64,000 bases of DNA from Warburgia ugandensis (GCA_035236585.1 CP141136.1:54515136-54579135); one strand, 5' to 3'. Numbered from the stretch's first letter, positions 24,580 through 36,469 are shown. Translations and numbers: made by a program. The notes: a model not told the origin generated them from the sequence alone.

Positions 24580-24651
24580 TGGGGCAGTCCTGGTGCATGA
24601 AGCTCCCGCCTATGCAGGGTCTAGGGAAGGGACGGACCACTAGGGCTTCTA
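24580..24651 (-). mobile_element. tRNA-derived SINE (Au-like), 5'-truncated
   Basis: The 3' part of the SINE is present in reverse: GGGGCAGTCCTGGTGCATGA, then AGCTCCCGCC and GCAGGGTCTAGGGAAGG. It stops at about 24651 before the internal promoter region. It matches the other copies in this window. Confidence 0.8.
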
Positions 24652-25460
24652 ATATCACATTTAAATCATGTGCATGACCCATCGAACTTGGGACCATTAT
24701 ACGCGTACATGTACATAAATCCCATATTCTATATTTTATTTGCGTGTCTTGACCAATGATCTAAGTGAGCAGATAAGACCCAATGTGTGGCCGACCTGTT
24801 CAGTGGTCCAAACGGTCCTTAGAAGCATGCATCAAAAAAGTTGTCCGGTGAATGAATGATCTAGCTGTAGTTGTTCCTAGATATGAACTGACACACGGAA
24901 GGTTGAAAAATAGCTAATCTAACGATGGTTATGATGATCAAGAACTACGGTTAGCTCTGAGCGTTTGAATGATCCAAACCATCAAATCTCGCTGGCCATG
25001 CCATGGATAAGCGATATATGCACCAAATTCTCTTTGGTAGCTTTTGAAGTACGGGTGGCTAGAATTGAAAAAAGATAAAAGTTTTACATTGATCATAAGA
25101 ACTCAACCTATCAAGGGCCTATATAATCATCAAGTGTGAGAGAACGTCTTTATGTGACTCATCCATTGCAACTCCGGTCAGGTCGGTCGTTTGGATAGTC
25201 AAAAAGCAGTCTCGCTTGTACTTTATCCGCGTATATTTTCCAAGTGAAAATATGCGTCTCCACATATAAGAGCTTAAGATACCTAGACGATAAGTCTATG
25301 CATTACATAAAACGAATCCTATTAATTCCTACTCTTAAGGATGCCGCCGTAGCTCAAATTAATTTCTATATAATGACTATGAAATCCAAATCGAAGTCTT
25401 TATTTGCTGGTGTTTGTTCTAACTTATAACCACCCTCAGTGATCTACATATTTTTCCTTC

Positions 25461-25480
25461 TCTTTCTCTCTCTCTCTCTC
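25461..25480. repeat. (TC)n microsatellite
   Basis: Short run of TC dinucleotides. Confidence 0.9.
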
Positions 25481-26564
25481 GCATCAGCATGTGCCTATTG
25501 CAGTAGTTTCAATAACCAAACTTGTGTGTCCCACATATATGATGCATAAAACATATAATTTCTTGTACAGTATGTGTATATAATGAAAGAAAGAGAGTGA
25601 GAGGGAGGAAGGAGAGGGATAAGGTCAGCTTTCACCTGTCGCTTTTGGTTGGGCAATGCCTGTGAAGTTTCTGCAGACAGCTTTATGTGGGAGAGACAAA
25701 TGGTTGCATGTAGAGTAGGATGTGCACGTGGGAATGATAAGGTTGGTATTGACCAATCATGCCATGCGGGGTCTTCTTTATATGCTTGGCCGACAAGAAA
25801 GAATCTGCTAATTTCAGCCACTACCGTCGTGTAGCTGCTCCACTCACTTATCCTTCTTCTTCTGCTCTTTTTCCACACATGTGGCCATGTGCTTCACGAT
25901 ATGGACCTTCCATGCCCTCACCAATAGGCCAATGGGACCAAATGTGTCGCATAGTCGAATAATCGGAACTATTCATTTCGTAGCCTTTAGATGTTGCATC
26001 ATTACAAAAGCTTGTGTCAGATGGGCACATGTATAGCTTTGAGTTGAGTAGCTGTTTTGCCCCAAATTCTCATTGACTCCAATGTCTAGTACTGTTTGGA
26101 TCAAATTTCGTAACTCCAACTTTTACTCTCACTTCAAATTGTTTGAGATTTTCGGCTTTGCTTTATCAAATACAGCAGATCATATAGACCTTTTTAGTTC
26201 TTCTCTTCCTTGAATTCTGCATGCGTGAGAACTTCATGCACTGCAGTTGTCTTTTTTTATACTGTTTGCCTATGGGTTGCTGGTGCACTGTAGTGGTTGG
26301 CAAGTGGGATAGTAAAAAGACGTCCACTGACGAGGATTTTGGGATCAATAGTCACCGCCACGTCTTATAGCCCGAATGGGGGCAAGCGAGAAATCTTTAA
26401 GAGGTGTGTGTACAGGTGAAATTTCAGGTACATAATCAGTCAATATAGTTCTAGAGACTCTTTTCTTGAAGCTTGCTTGTAGATTTAGTGGGGTGAAGAG
26501 CTTAGTAGTCGTACTCTTTTTATTGGTTTTCTATTTTCTATTAAAATGCTTAAAAAATCTTGAA

Positions 26565-26584
26565 CTCTCTCTCTCTCTCTCTCT
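26565..26584. repeat. (CT)n microsatellite
   Basis: About ten CT dinucleotides in a row. Confidence 0.9.
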
Positions 26585-26977
26585 CATGTGTACCTGCCAA
26601 TTTCATGAATGTCCCTTTTTTTGTTATAAGTGAAGAGGAAGAAGGCAAACTATGCCTGCACCACTCTCCTAAATCTAATCCCATCTAATGGAAAAAGCAG
26701 TGATTGGAACCTGCAACCAAGCGTACTACACTAGACATTTGTTGGTTCATTAATGCCCAACCCTGTACCAACTAACAATTTTCTCTCATGTTAAAACTTG
26801 CTTTTGTCTAAGGCATTTATGGTTCTGTTGACTAATTGTAGAATGGTACTCGCCCATTTCCAAGGAAAAAGGGCAGTTAATACGTCACCATAAAGCTTAT
26901 TAGGAATTTTGATAAATTGATTTATTTGCTGAACCGTTAGTTAAAAAAACAAAAAAAGAGGTATGTGTATGAAGGAT

Positions 26978-27040
26978 TTACAGACTACAAAAGGTCTATA
27001 GCAAGCAGTTTTACCTTACAATTTTGTAAGAGACTGTTTT
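26978..27040 (-). mobile_element. Diverged SINE fragment
   Basis: The stretch CTTACAATTTTGTAAGAGAC with its flanks aligns, in reverse, to the middle of the SINE copies (CAGCCTCTTGCA-AATGCA-GGTAAGGCTG, then the AGACCCTTGTGGTC region). It is much diverged and lacks both ends. Confidence 0.45.
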
Positions 27041-28074
27041 CGCTAATGAATTTTGAGTTCTAAAAAATTAGGGGCATGGTTGGGATTAGTATATGTTGTC
27101 CCTTTACTAGAGGTCAAGACAATTCATCTTAAGGATTATCCATCTTGGATACACTAGGGTGAAAGGTTCTGATACATCAAACAATCCTAACCCTCCAATT
27201 AATAATAATTTTTGCTACAGTTGCTTTCAACTTTCTTGGCTTCTGTGTGCTCTCAGATTATGTGGTTAGGATTATTCATTGTAGAACATCTTTGTGATAC
27301 TGCCTATCTAAGGTGAGTCCACCAGGGAACACTTTGGATACCAAACATCCGATCCAGCAACATGGACTTAGCTCATGCATGTGCAAAATCCATAAATATT
27401 ACATGATTAGGGACCATATAAAAGCTAATAACTATTACTTCATACTCAAAGAATAGAAGTAAATTAACATACTAAACTGCCTAGAGAAGTGATTAAAAAA
27501 ATAATTTGTATCAAAATTAGTGAAAATAACAAAATAAAACAGCCAAGGACATCTATATACCGTGATATTTAGGTGCTACGCTAATTAGCCTATTAAATTG
27601 CCCCATTAATGATGAGACGCATACCAGCACTAGATTAGAAAATTGCCGGAAGAGATTTACTTACCGTGACACGGTGTTCCCTCTCAGCGTAACATAAAAT
27701 GCGAAATCCATTAAATTGACGAGGATACACCTATATGTCACATAAATTAGTGAGGAACGATAGCACACTGTTGGTGTAGCGTGGCCTACTTTTGTATGGC
27801 GGGCTTTCTTTAGTTGATCAGACCCGTCTATATGAAGGATCCAACCTTTGATTATTGGAGAAAGATGGTTGGATACATTGTGTAATGAATGGACCATGAT
27901 CAACTAGTAAGAAGTAGAGTTTTCAATGGTTGCAGTCATCCCATCACTTTGATATGTGGTATACAGAATATTTGAAGCTAGAGAAACTAGATAGACGACT
28001 CTAATTAACTACAGATGGGCCCATCATTCAAAAGTAGGTGATACTAGTCTTGTACACTATTCTAGCATTCTTTA

Positions 28075-28578
28075 CTAGGGGTGACAAATCATGTCTACAA
28101 TCTCAATACTATCCCATTAGAGTATATAGGTCAACAAGAGCATGACCTAGTTAATAATCGTGTTAAGAACCCATGACTAAAATATGATTCAATTATTAAA
28201 TGAGTTGACACTAGATAACTCGCATAACACGATTAGAAGGATGTACTATATAGGATAGTTATTCAAAAATTATCTTATATTATAATTAATATAAGACAAA
28301 CCATCCTATATTCTTATCATAATATAAGATGGTCTTATATTTAGATATAATATAAGATGGTTTTCAACACGACGGGTTAATAAGTCACAAGTCAGATGGG
28401 TCAACACGACGAGCTAATAGGTCGCGAGTCAAACAAGTCAGCATTGGTTGATCAGAACATGACACGATTTTTTGTGTCATTTTCGAGTTCGATACAAAAA
28501 CTATAAGTCTCGACCATAACCCGCCAAATCCGTGTCAAGTTTGAGTCATGTTATATAGTGTTATATTTTGCCACCCCT
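28075..28578. mobile_element. hAT-type MITE, 504 bp
   Basis: Ends are inverted: CTAGGGGTGACAAAT at the left, and TTTTGCCACCCCT at the right. The flanks ATTCTTTA (28067-28074) and ATTCTTCA (28579-28586) agree at 7 of 8 bases, the 8-bp duplication expected for hAT elements. The inside has repeated GGGTCAACACGACG-like motifs and AT-rich hairpins (arms at 28273-28282 and 28287-28296). It has no coding capacity and would depend on a hAT transposase elsewhere. Confidence 0.7.
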
Positions 28579-29007
28579 ATTCTTCACAACAAAACAGGCA
28601 GTACGTATATGAGTATTTGCTTTATATATAGTATAAATATTTGAAACCTTAGAAGTGGCGGGGAAACATCAAAATATCTAAAAATTTCTGCTAGAAAGTG
28701 ATATTTTTATGCCCCTTTATGACTGCCATAAGTTGAGGTTTTGTGGTATTTTCCCACATAGGGCCTTCTTTCTACAATATGAAGATACTTACGTTAATTA
28801 CCTTGAGTTCTGCCCAAAAATTACATTGGATTGTTGCTTTTTTAGAGCTATTTTGAGTTTCAAAATGTATAGCAGTAAAACCTGCGACACTGAAATATCT
28901 AAGAATATTCTCTGCCAAGATATTCAAAGTGCATTTTTAGGACATGCCTCATTGACGTGGATATGAACGGTTTGCAACATCCAAAAAAGGACCAACTTAT
29001 ACTATTA

Positions 29008-29174
29008 GAAAAGGGCAGTCCGGGTGCACGAAACTCCCACCTATGCAAGGTTGGAAAAAAAGGTGAATCATGAAAGCTTAAAGTATACAATCTTATCTCG
29101 CATTTTGCAAGAGACTATTTTTACAGCTTGAATCCTTAACCTCAACAATTTTTGTTGCGCCAGCCACCCCTTCG
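29008..29174 (-). mobile_element. tRNA-derived SINE (Au-like), nearly full length
   Basis: Reverse-strand copy with an A-rich (T-tail) start at 29008 and the 3' signature GGGCAGTCCGGGTGCACGAA. It reaches the 5' region near 29170 but has lost part of the promoter boxes. CCAACTTATACTATTA (28992-29007) and CCAACTTATGCTACAA (29175-29190) flank it and match at 13 of 16 bases, a target-site duplication. Confidence 0.85.
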
Positions 29175-29190
29175 CCAACTTATGCTACAA

Positions 29191-30056
29191 AACCCAAATA
29201 AAAAGTGTGACGTTAGTCTCAAAGGGCGTGGGCATGTCACTTCACCTTTCCTTGACCTGGATAAATTCGGAATTTTCATTAACTCTGGGATATTTCTAAG
29301 CCTTTCATTTGATGGCTTACAAATGGACGGTCACAAGTTAACAATCAGCACTTGACATTCTATGAGGACCCTCCATTGATCTGAGCGCTAGCAGTTTCCT
29401 GAAGGGAAGATCTTTTGATGATCGATATCCAAAATGAAGACAAGGGATGAACATTACGGACCATCAGACAGCTTGCTTCTTTCCATCCGCCCACCTTATT
29501 TGAATTGGACGAATTTGCGTGGCCACCATATAAGTTCCTCTGTTTCCCATTTACTCTCTCTCTGTCCCTCTCTCCCAAACAGGAGAAATGCAAAGCTATA
29601 TAGTATGCAAAGTGCATTGGGTAACTTGAAATGCTTAAATCTAAAACGTCATAATCACAGACGCAGAGACAAAGTTCATCTTAATTTCTTCAAACTCCTC
29701 TGCCTTCCTCTCTCTTAGAACAAAAGGGGGCTTTCGTCACACTTAAATTTTTCAGAGAAGAATCAAAAACACAGAAAAGAAACAAGGGAAAAAAAGAAAG
29801 AAAGAAAGAAAAACAGGACCACCTTCAAGAAAGAATTCCAGAAATGAGATAACTGATCTTTAATTTCAAGTATTAATGTACAGCATGTAGAAATGTGCAT
29901 GATCAACCATGTCTAATACAAGACAGACCATGCCCAATTCAATTTAACCCAAAGTAGTGGTGAAAAGGAAAACTTCAAATTCGCTATGTACACTCGTCCA
30001 AGCCTCATCTGCCCACTAAGGGAAGAAGAAAGACCCAAAAAGGAGTTCCATATTCG
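29191..30056. other. No recognisable gene
   Basis: Sequence downstream of the DVL gene and its dead copy. It contains a purine-rich AAAG run near 29785-29815 and no supported coding region. Confidence 0.4.
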
Positions 30057-30191
30057 ATCAACCGCAAGGAGCAGGACGACGCATCGGCGTGTAAGGTAAA
30101 GTCAGGTTCGATGCTCTTAAAGTGCTCCCTCGCGCCCTCTACTCCCGACTCTTCTCTTAGAACCAATGGAACCATTCAACATCTTCTTCAT
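30057..30191 (-). pseudogene. Dead tandem copy of the DVL/RTFL peptide gene
   Basis: On the minus strand an ATG at 30189-30191 opens a frame that parallels the functional copy 195 bp away: [14 protein letters not shown], then a Ser/Gly/Arg stretch. Two in-frame stops replace conserved positions (GAL-stop-EHRT-stop-LYLTRRCVVLLL), and the last codons are shifted so that the C-terminal CW is lost. The RRCVV core is still visible. It could also sit in the 3' untranslated region of the functional gene's transcript. Confidence 0.8.
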
Positions 30192-30248
30192 CTTTCTTTC
30201 TTCGACAAGTATTTTTCGCTGATTCTATCTCAACTGCGGCCAGTGATA

Positions 30249-30386
30249 TCAGTCGTGCCAACAGAGGAGCATAACGACGCACCGACGTATGATGTAAAGC
30301 CGGGCTCGCTGCTCTCGAAGAGCTCCTCCAAGCCCTCTGCTCCCAATTCTTCTCTTAGAGCCAATGGAACCATTGCTCAGCTTCAT
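30249..30386 (-). CDS. DVL/ROTUNDIFOLIA-like (RTFL) small peptide
   Basis: A 45-residue protein whose C-terminal half is the DVL/RTFL domain: [20 protein letters not shown] followed by CWHD and a stop. In this plant-only family such peptides (about 40-60 aa) act non-catalytically, and overexpression alters organ shape by limiting cell proliferation; their location is usually the plasma membrane. The N-terminal part ([20 protein letters not shown]) is basic and serine-rich, as is typical. An upstream in-frame ATG at 30477-30479 would give 76 residues, but it overlaps a TATAAAT box. The pseudogene copy aligns from the shorter ATG, so I prefer the 30386 start. The gene has no visible intron in the coding part. 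Which family member it is cannot be told. Confidence 0.85.
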   Translation of the reverse strand: MKLSNGSIGSKRRIGSRGLGGALREQRARLYIIRRCVVMLLCWHD

Positions 30387-30477
30387 CTTTCTCTTTTCCT
30401 GTACAAGTGAGTTTGAGTTTATCTCAAGACCTGAAGATGGAAGGATTTGTGGGTGGTGAAATGAAGAGCGCAAAGGC

Positions 30478-30484
30478 ATTTATA
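30478..30484 (-). promoter_or_regulatory. Probable TATA box of the DVL gene
   Basis: TATAAAT on the minus strand, about 92 bp before the preferred start codon. It gives room for a transcription start and a 60-70-base leader, and it overlaps the alternative upstream ATG. Confidence 0.5.
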
Positions 30485-31203
30485 GAGAAGGGAAGGTTGT
30501 GGTCCAGACTGCGTTTGGTCGACCAAAGAGGCAACGAGGAGGCATCTAGGGTCATGCATTTGCCCCCCAAACCAAGCAGACAGCAGACCCCATCTGGGTC
30601 CCGCCCACTTGCGAATCCATACTCCCCTACAAATTGGAAATACTGATAAGAGCAAACAAACAAGCCAACCTTGTTTCTAGCTTTTCTGCTCTCTCTCTCA
30701 TCCACGTCATTCCCCACATCCTAATCTTTGTGGGGACCCACCTAGCACCACATGAGTAGGCACATCATAGTGGGCCCACGATTACTTTATATTTCCTAGT
30801 TGGATGATGATATAGCTAGACTCATCTTTATCTATATATATATATGTAATCTCTACATCATTTTGCCTTTTCTATTTCATGAGTCAATGGTTGGCCCCTT
30901 TACAATGTTGGTGATGAGCTAATAATTAGGTGGACGAACATAATTTTTGTTTTTGCCCCTTTGTTTGGGTTATAAGTTATTTAAGATGACAATTATCGGC
31001 TATAATCTAACCTAGATTCCCATAGAATTATTTTCTTCTCCATTAAGTAAATCCTAATTTGAGATAGAGTGGTTTGCTGTCTAAATACCACCAGACATTG
31101 AAATCTCGGTTTAGGGGAGAAAATTAATGCCAAGAAGATGGAGGATGTTAAGCTCTTTGCCAACAGCTATTGCGTGGGCCCGTAGCCAAAGCCATGTGAG
31201 TTA

Positions 31204-31330
31204 GGGTCCGGTTGGTAAGGCTTATATAATCTGGTTTATTGGACTATGCTAGATTATTCCTTATAAATCTACATGGAACAGTCCAGCTTATCCAACAAGC
31301 CAGATTATGTAAGCCTTTCCAATCGGGGCC
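31204..31330. mobile_element. Foldback MITE, 127 bp
   Basis: Inverted arms of about 38 bp: GGGTCCGGTTGGTAAGGC at the left pairs with the reverse complement of the right end (GGCCCCGATTGGAAAGGC), both continuing into TATAATCTGG-like sequence. It is flanked by TTA (left) and TAA (right), so the target duplication is TA or a decayed TTA/TAA. The termini look like PIF/Harbinger (Tourist) MITEs. No coding capacity. Confidence 0.7.
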
Positions 31331-31536
31331 TAACCTCTTGATTTTTTACTGTATCGATCGGTGTCAATCACACTTGTTGCCAGGTGGGCCCGAGAAGTTG
31401 ATCTTAGGATTGGATCCAGACAGTCAATCACAGAGCTTACTACTGAGACAACACAAAATCATGACTTGAGGAATTTAAACAAGAATTAACAATGGAAACA
31501 CGATGTAGAAATGACTAAAGAAAGGAAAATACATAT

Positions 31537-31690
31537 TTATTTATATTTTGCTTAATTTCTGATTTACTTTTAATTATTGTTTGAGTTTCTTATTTGTTAT
31601 GGCGGATTGCACGTTATTTATATTTTGCTTAATTTCTGATTTACTTTTAATTATTGTTTGAGTTTCTTATTTGTTATGGCGGATTGCACG
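31537..31690. repeat. Perfect 77-bp tandem duplication
   Basis: 31537-31613 and 31614-31690 are identical over 77 bp, each ending GGCGGATTGCACG. With no differences the event is recent or the result of an assembly or sequencing artefact. Confidence 0.95.
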
Positions 31691-34281
31691 TGCATGACTA
31701 CCTCGTGTTTGCAAAAGCAAGACATGTTATGAAGGTCCATCACTTGGTCCATGCTGTAAACTCGTGAAGGACAAAGGCAGGCAGTCAACCAACCTCCATG
31801 AAATAGTATGGATCCCACGTGATTGCACAAATGAAAGCAGCGAACTGCCCATTTCGATGAGTCTTCCTTAGTGTTGCGGACCACCAAAGTGGTCCTCGAT
31901 TAGCAAAAGATCAAACCTTCAGCTATACAGTTGCTGCCTTTGTCCCCCTGTGTCTCGAACCACGTAAATTAATTTCTGGAAAATAAAACCCACTTGTTTA
32001 TTGTCGTGCAACCAAAGACAGCACCACCTTAATTCAATTCTCCTCTTCGCTATGGCCAATACATTATGATATATAGTGGTGTTACTGTAATCTAGGTGAA
32101 AATTTCGTTCTATGTTTAATTTTCACCCATCAGGTTTTACTTTAAGCGTTTTATCCGATACATTGCTACTTTTGTGAGAAGTTTTCATTGTATTTTATTA
32201 ATTTAATACTATTTTTCTGATGTATTTAATTGTGTCAGTGGTGTATATTATCAGATTTGGATAATAGCTACCGTTTGCACTGTTGTTATTTTTTTCTTTT
32301 GAAATGTATTTGCAGTTATCACTGCACTTCATTAAGTTTGCACACGAGAAAATCATATGAAACATACAAATTAGTGATATAAAGCTAATAAATCGAGTTA
32401 TTATTATATAAAATGTTGCTAATATTTACCCATAATAGGAAAAAAAAAAAACAGCTTCTCAGGGTTTTGAGCTGAATATGCATGTTATATGGTGGTAAAT
32501 TGATTTGTTAGTTTCATACTGGTTACAATACATGGATATTAATCAATATTTGTGCATAACTGAGATAATGTGAGTCAAAATTGTCAATCTACCGCGGATG
32601 AGAAGTTGATCTGATGGAAAGAAAATTAAATATAAAATAACATTTTTTTATTATTTTTTTTCTCTTGTTGCTTCTGTATCTCGTAATAGAAATGAAGCAA
32701 CCGTGCAACAAATTAGCTTGTCCTTTGACTAAAATTTATTAGTTAATAATCCATAGATTAAGTGCCAGTGGAGGTTCTCCACATCGAAAGGAGCTTCTTC
32801 GACTGTCATTGCTTGCTCTTTAGCATTCCTCTCCTTGATTTAATAAAACAAGGACAAGAAGGATTGGGTTTCTAAGGTTCCCACGATGATGATATTATTG
32901 TTATTTCCTTAAACGTATTTTGGTTGATGTGGGCACGTGATTATGTCGAGTTAGACAATAGGAACTGCCTGTGGCACGGTTGGCAAACATGGTGCTTCGA
33001 TTGTTTATCATCTACGAGAAATTTATCCAGGCTTTTTCTCTACAGTGTCCACAGGAGATCCCCACCATTTTCTGACCGATCAACGATCGAATATATCGAT
33101 CGGCGGAAGGGATTGTTTTTGTTTGGTGTTTAGGATATCCAACATCTGCCTGAAAAGGATTATCTTTGGTTTAATCTTGAGGAGATCCCCCTAGATGGAA
33201 TTCTTTTGATTGGATGTTTGTAACATCTAAGCTCTGCCAGATGGATTCTTTTGCGTTTGATATTTGGATGTTCAACAATGGTCGAGTACCATGTTCATGA
33301 AGACTAGAAGGATGAGCTAGAGTCTTTGGAAAAATTGCTGCTCAATCTATCTAAAGGTTGCCGATGGAGTACATATTCGATCGTGGGTTCATATCATGGC
33401 ATAGGAAGATGAGCAGGAGGTATCGGTTCCGCACAGGTTAGCTTTGTATTAAGACTAAGGATTTGATGTTCTGGTTTTGCTTTTCTTATAGTGAGATTGC
33501 CATTTTCTTAAATTTTATGCTGAGTGCACTCTTTCTTGTAGAAAAAAATACATTATAACCATTAGACTTCCAAAAATTCTTATAACTAGCCCAGCTCTCT
33601 CTCCCGGGTAATGTGAGACTAACTCTCAAGGTCACCCATGCATAATCACACGGAAGCCTGACAGCCATTTTCGGCCCACCCTCAAATGCCGGTAAGCCAA
33701 GGTCCCCTCTTCCTCCTCAGGGAACACGCGTCCTCACATCACCTTCCCTGGGTTTGGCAAGGCCCCACGTGCCGCTAACCATTTCAAAACAAGAAAGATG
33801 TCATTACCAAGATGATGGAGCGAGTTTATCCTTTTCTTATTCTATTATCCTGCCTAGTGTTTCCTCCCAGCAGAACTAAACCTATCATCACCACCTTACT
33901 TGAACAGGATCTGTTCTGTACCCTCGTACATCTGTGTCCTTCGGCTCCAAGAAGACAGGCACAGAATTAAGGCTGGTGCATGAACCATGAAAGCACAGTC
34001 AGAACGCAATTAACAGCTCGAATTTCTCGACGAGGCATTGAAGGTTTTGAGCAGTGTCTCAGCCAGTTTTGACTGGTTGGGTGGTCGCACGGCTATCTTG
34101 CAGAATTGACTTGCAGAGCTGTTGTAGATGAGTTTTGGCCATTCATCAAGTGGGCCCCACTTGGTATTTTAAGAAATGCCGGTGGTCATACGAATTTCTT
34201 CCTAAAATTGCCATTGCCTCTCTATCTTGTAAATGAGCAATCAATGTCTGTTCAGTAAATTCAGGAAGCAATGACTTTTGG

Positions 34282-34352
<71 letters not shown>

Positions 34353-36244
34353 ATATGCTCCCCATCATCCAGTCACCCTTCTTCTTTCTCGCTCCTGTCA
34401 TCATCTCACCTAAATCCCCACAAACCCCACCTCTCATTCCTGCCCCATTGAACCACTCCTCACCCTTGACAGATACCATTCACAATAATACCAAAACATG
34501 TGTCCTACTTATCTTAGTATGGGACAAGTAGTTTTTTTTTTTGCGGGGGTAAATTTACTGAAACGCCCTAATTTAATTTGCCAAGACTAATAAACTGTCA
34601 AGAAACGAATATTAGCTAAGAGTTCAAATTGTAGCAAAAATATTGTAAAAACAGCCCCCTACGCAACTTTCATCACTGATTGTAGGAGAAATTTTGTAAA
34701 ATGATTGTTTTGCTTCCTATTTATGCATTAAGCACTCAACCGATTTTACTTCATTCAAAGCATCAATAAAGAACAGAGAAATGGAATATACGGGAAGAGG
34801 AAGCCTGAAAGTAGTGGGCTCCTCTGCTTCTATCGTATCTTTACCTTCTTCAGCTTACCAGGGGCAATAGCAACAAGAACTTATGTTTCCTCCCAGCATC
34901 TTATTTCCAAGTTTTCTCTTGAAGCCCCATCTTGTTCTGCTATTTTGCCCTTGTTTTATTGTAGGAAGAGAATGTCCCAATGGCGGGAACGTAAATTTAA
35001 AAAGATAATAAAGATGCTTGATGTTATAAATAGAGGGGCAAAAGCATCATTTCGGACGTTATACTCAAACACTTACTAACCTGGTTCAAGTTGCCGCTCT
35101 CTGCTTTGGCCAGGGATTTAGATTTAAGAGTGTTTGAGTGATTTGCTTTGTGATTCATTGCTTGCAAAAAAAGGAAAAGAAATGCACTCAATTATCTAAA
35201 TTTTAAGGGCTTATTAGTCTGGGTAACCTAAATTAGGAGTCTTCTAGCGAAGGAAAATGATATCTCCACCCCCTTGTATTGACTTTAGTCCTGCCCCTTT
35301 GTGTTTTTGTCATTTGCACTTGTTTCTGTAGCTTTGTAATTCAAAAGTCTAACATTTTTCATAAGTTGAAATAACTAAATAACTAAGAACGAGTTTTTCA
35401 AGGGGCCGGGGATATCAATTCTCTTTAGAAACAAGCTTACCCCCTCCCACCCCCCAGAAAAAAAACCCACCCACTTCCAAATTTACCTTTATTCCTTGAT
35501 GCTGCATCCACGAGACGCATTGAATTAAGCACCAAAGAGGCTCCGAACCATTGGATTCTAAATATTTCTAAATTTAAGTGTAAATCTACCAAAATAACGT
35601 ACCTAATAGGGTAACCACAATCTCTAATTTGGTGCTCTGATTTTCAATTTTTGAATTGTCTAATTTGGTTCTCTGTTAGTGCTCCCAAATCATGACCGTA
35701 ATGCTACTCGTCTTTATGAAAATTGTTCAGACTCAATAAGCCATCTTAAGCATATTTAGCCAATTGTAGCAAGGAACAAGTAAGATGAATCCCCATCTGT
35801 TATACTCAATAGGCAAACTATACATCTACCAGCTAAATATTAACAGAACAGTCTAATAGTAGATGCTTTATGCCACTTTCAAAATCATTTCCTCAATGTG
35901 GTTTTTGACAATACATATAATTCAGGTGTAGTATGCACGAAGAAGTGGCCCGACGAGCTCCCGACCTGAAGGAGTGAGTTCTTCGGACATCGGTGGTCTG
36001 TTGAATGGAACATGTATCATGAATGTATCGCCGATGGGAGATTGCCCATTCGAAGCAGCCAGGTTTGTATGGTACGTAGCAAGAAGGAAACCAGAAACTT
36101 GATTCTCAATTGGTAAGAAACCACACCTCGTTGTACTAATCAATAAACATCTCCTAGTTAAGAAGCAAAGATGGAGCCAAGTAAGAATAAGGTCGTACTA
36201 TACATTTCAACATGGAAGTAAGCTATTATGTAGCTGAGCATGTG
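31691..36244. other. No recognisable gene
   Basis: AT-rich sequence with a long CT microsatellite (listed). An open frame at 35922-36143 (minus, 73 codons) reads like coding sequence (SGFLLATYHTNLAASNGQSP) but I do not recognise it, and no neighbouring exon was found. A CGATCG palindromic patch lies near 33080-33105. Confidence 0.35.
34283..34349. repeat. Long (CT)n microsatellite
   Basis: About 33 consecutive TC/CT dinucleotides. A Ser-Leu repeat that can be read through it is an artefact of the repeat. Confidence 0.95.
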
Positions 36245-36394
36245 ATGTAACAAGATAAGGCAGCCCCAGTGCACGAAGCTCCCGTCATGGATTCAAAGCG
36301 TGGAAACAGCCTCTTGCAAAATGGAAGGTAAGACTGTGTACTATTAACTCTTGTGGTCTGCCCCTTCCCCAGACCCTGCATGTAACAAGATAAG
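36245..36394 (-). mobile_element. SINE with inverted 5' part, flanked by a perfect 15-bp duplication
   Basis: ATGTAACAAGATAAG is repeated exactly at 36245-36259 and 36380-36394. Between them, the SINE 3' tail is in minus orientation (GCAGCCCCAGTGCACGAAGC, 36260 to about 36289), while the adjoining SINE segment (GTGGAAACAGCCTCTTGCAA to CCCCAGACCCTGC, about 36300-36379) is in plus orientation. The tail is therefore in sense and the upstream part flipped, the arrangement made by twin priming during target-primed reverse transcription. Confidence 0.85.
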
Positions 36395-36469
36395 ACCAAA
36401 AAGGAAAAGCGATGTTGCAAGATTATGACTCCCCTCATGGGGGTAATGTCTTCAATAAATGAAGTGCTT

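Larger units (their letters stand above)
24652..28066. other. No recognisable gene
   Basis: AT-rich with two short CT microsatellites and one SINE scrap (listed separately). A CACGTG G-box lies near 25727 in a stretch with promoter-like composition (25430-25960), but no gene follows that I can identify. Confidence 0.4.

Noticed and set aside
25560-25620. miR156-like sequence (GAGAGTGAG)
   Set aside because: Only a short purine-rich match, and no opposing arm to form a precursor hairpin.
34271-34531. Ser-Leu repeat protein
   Set aside because: Produced by the CT microsatellite at 34283-34349.
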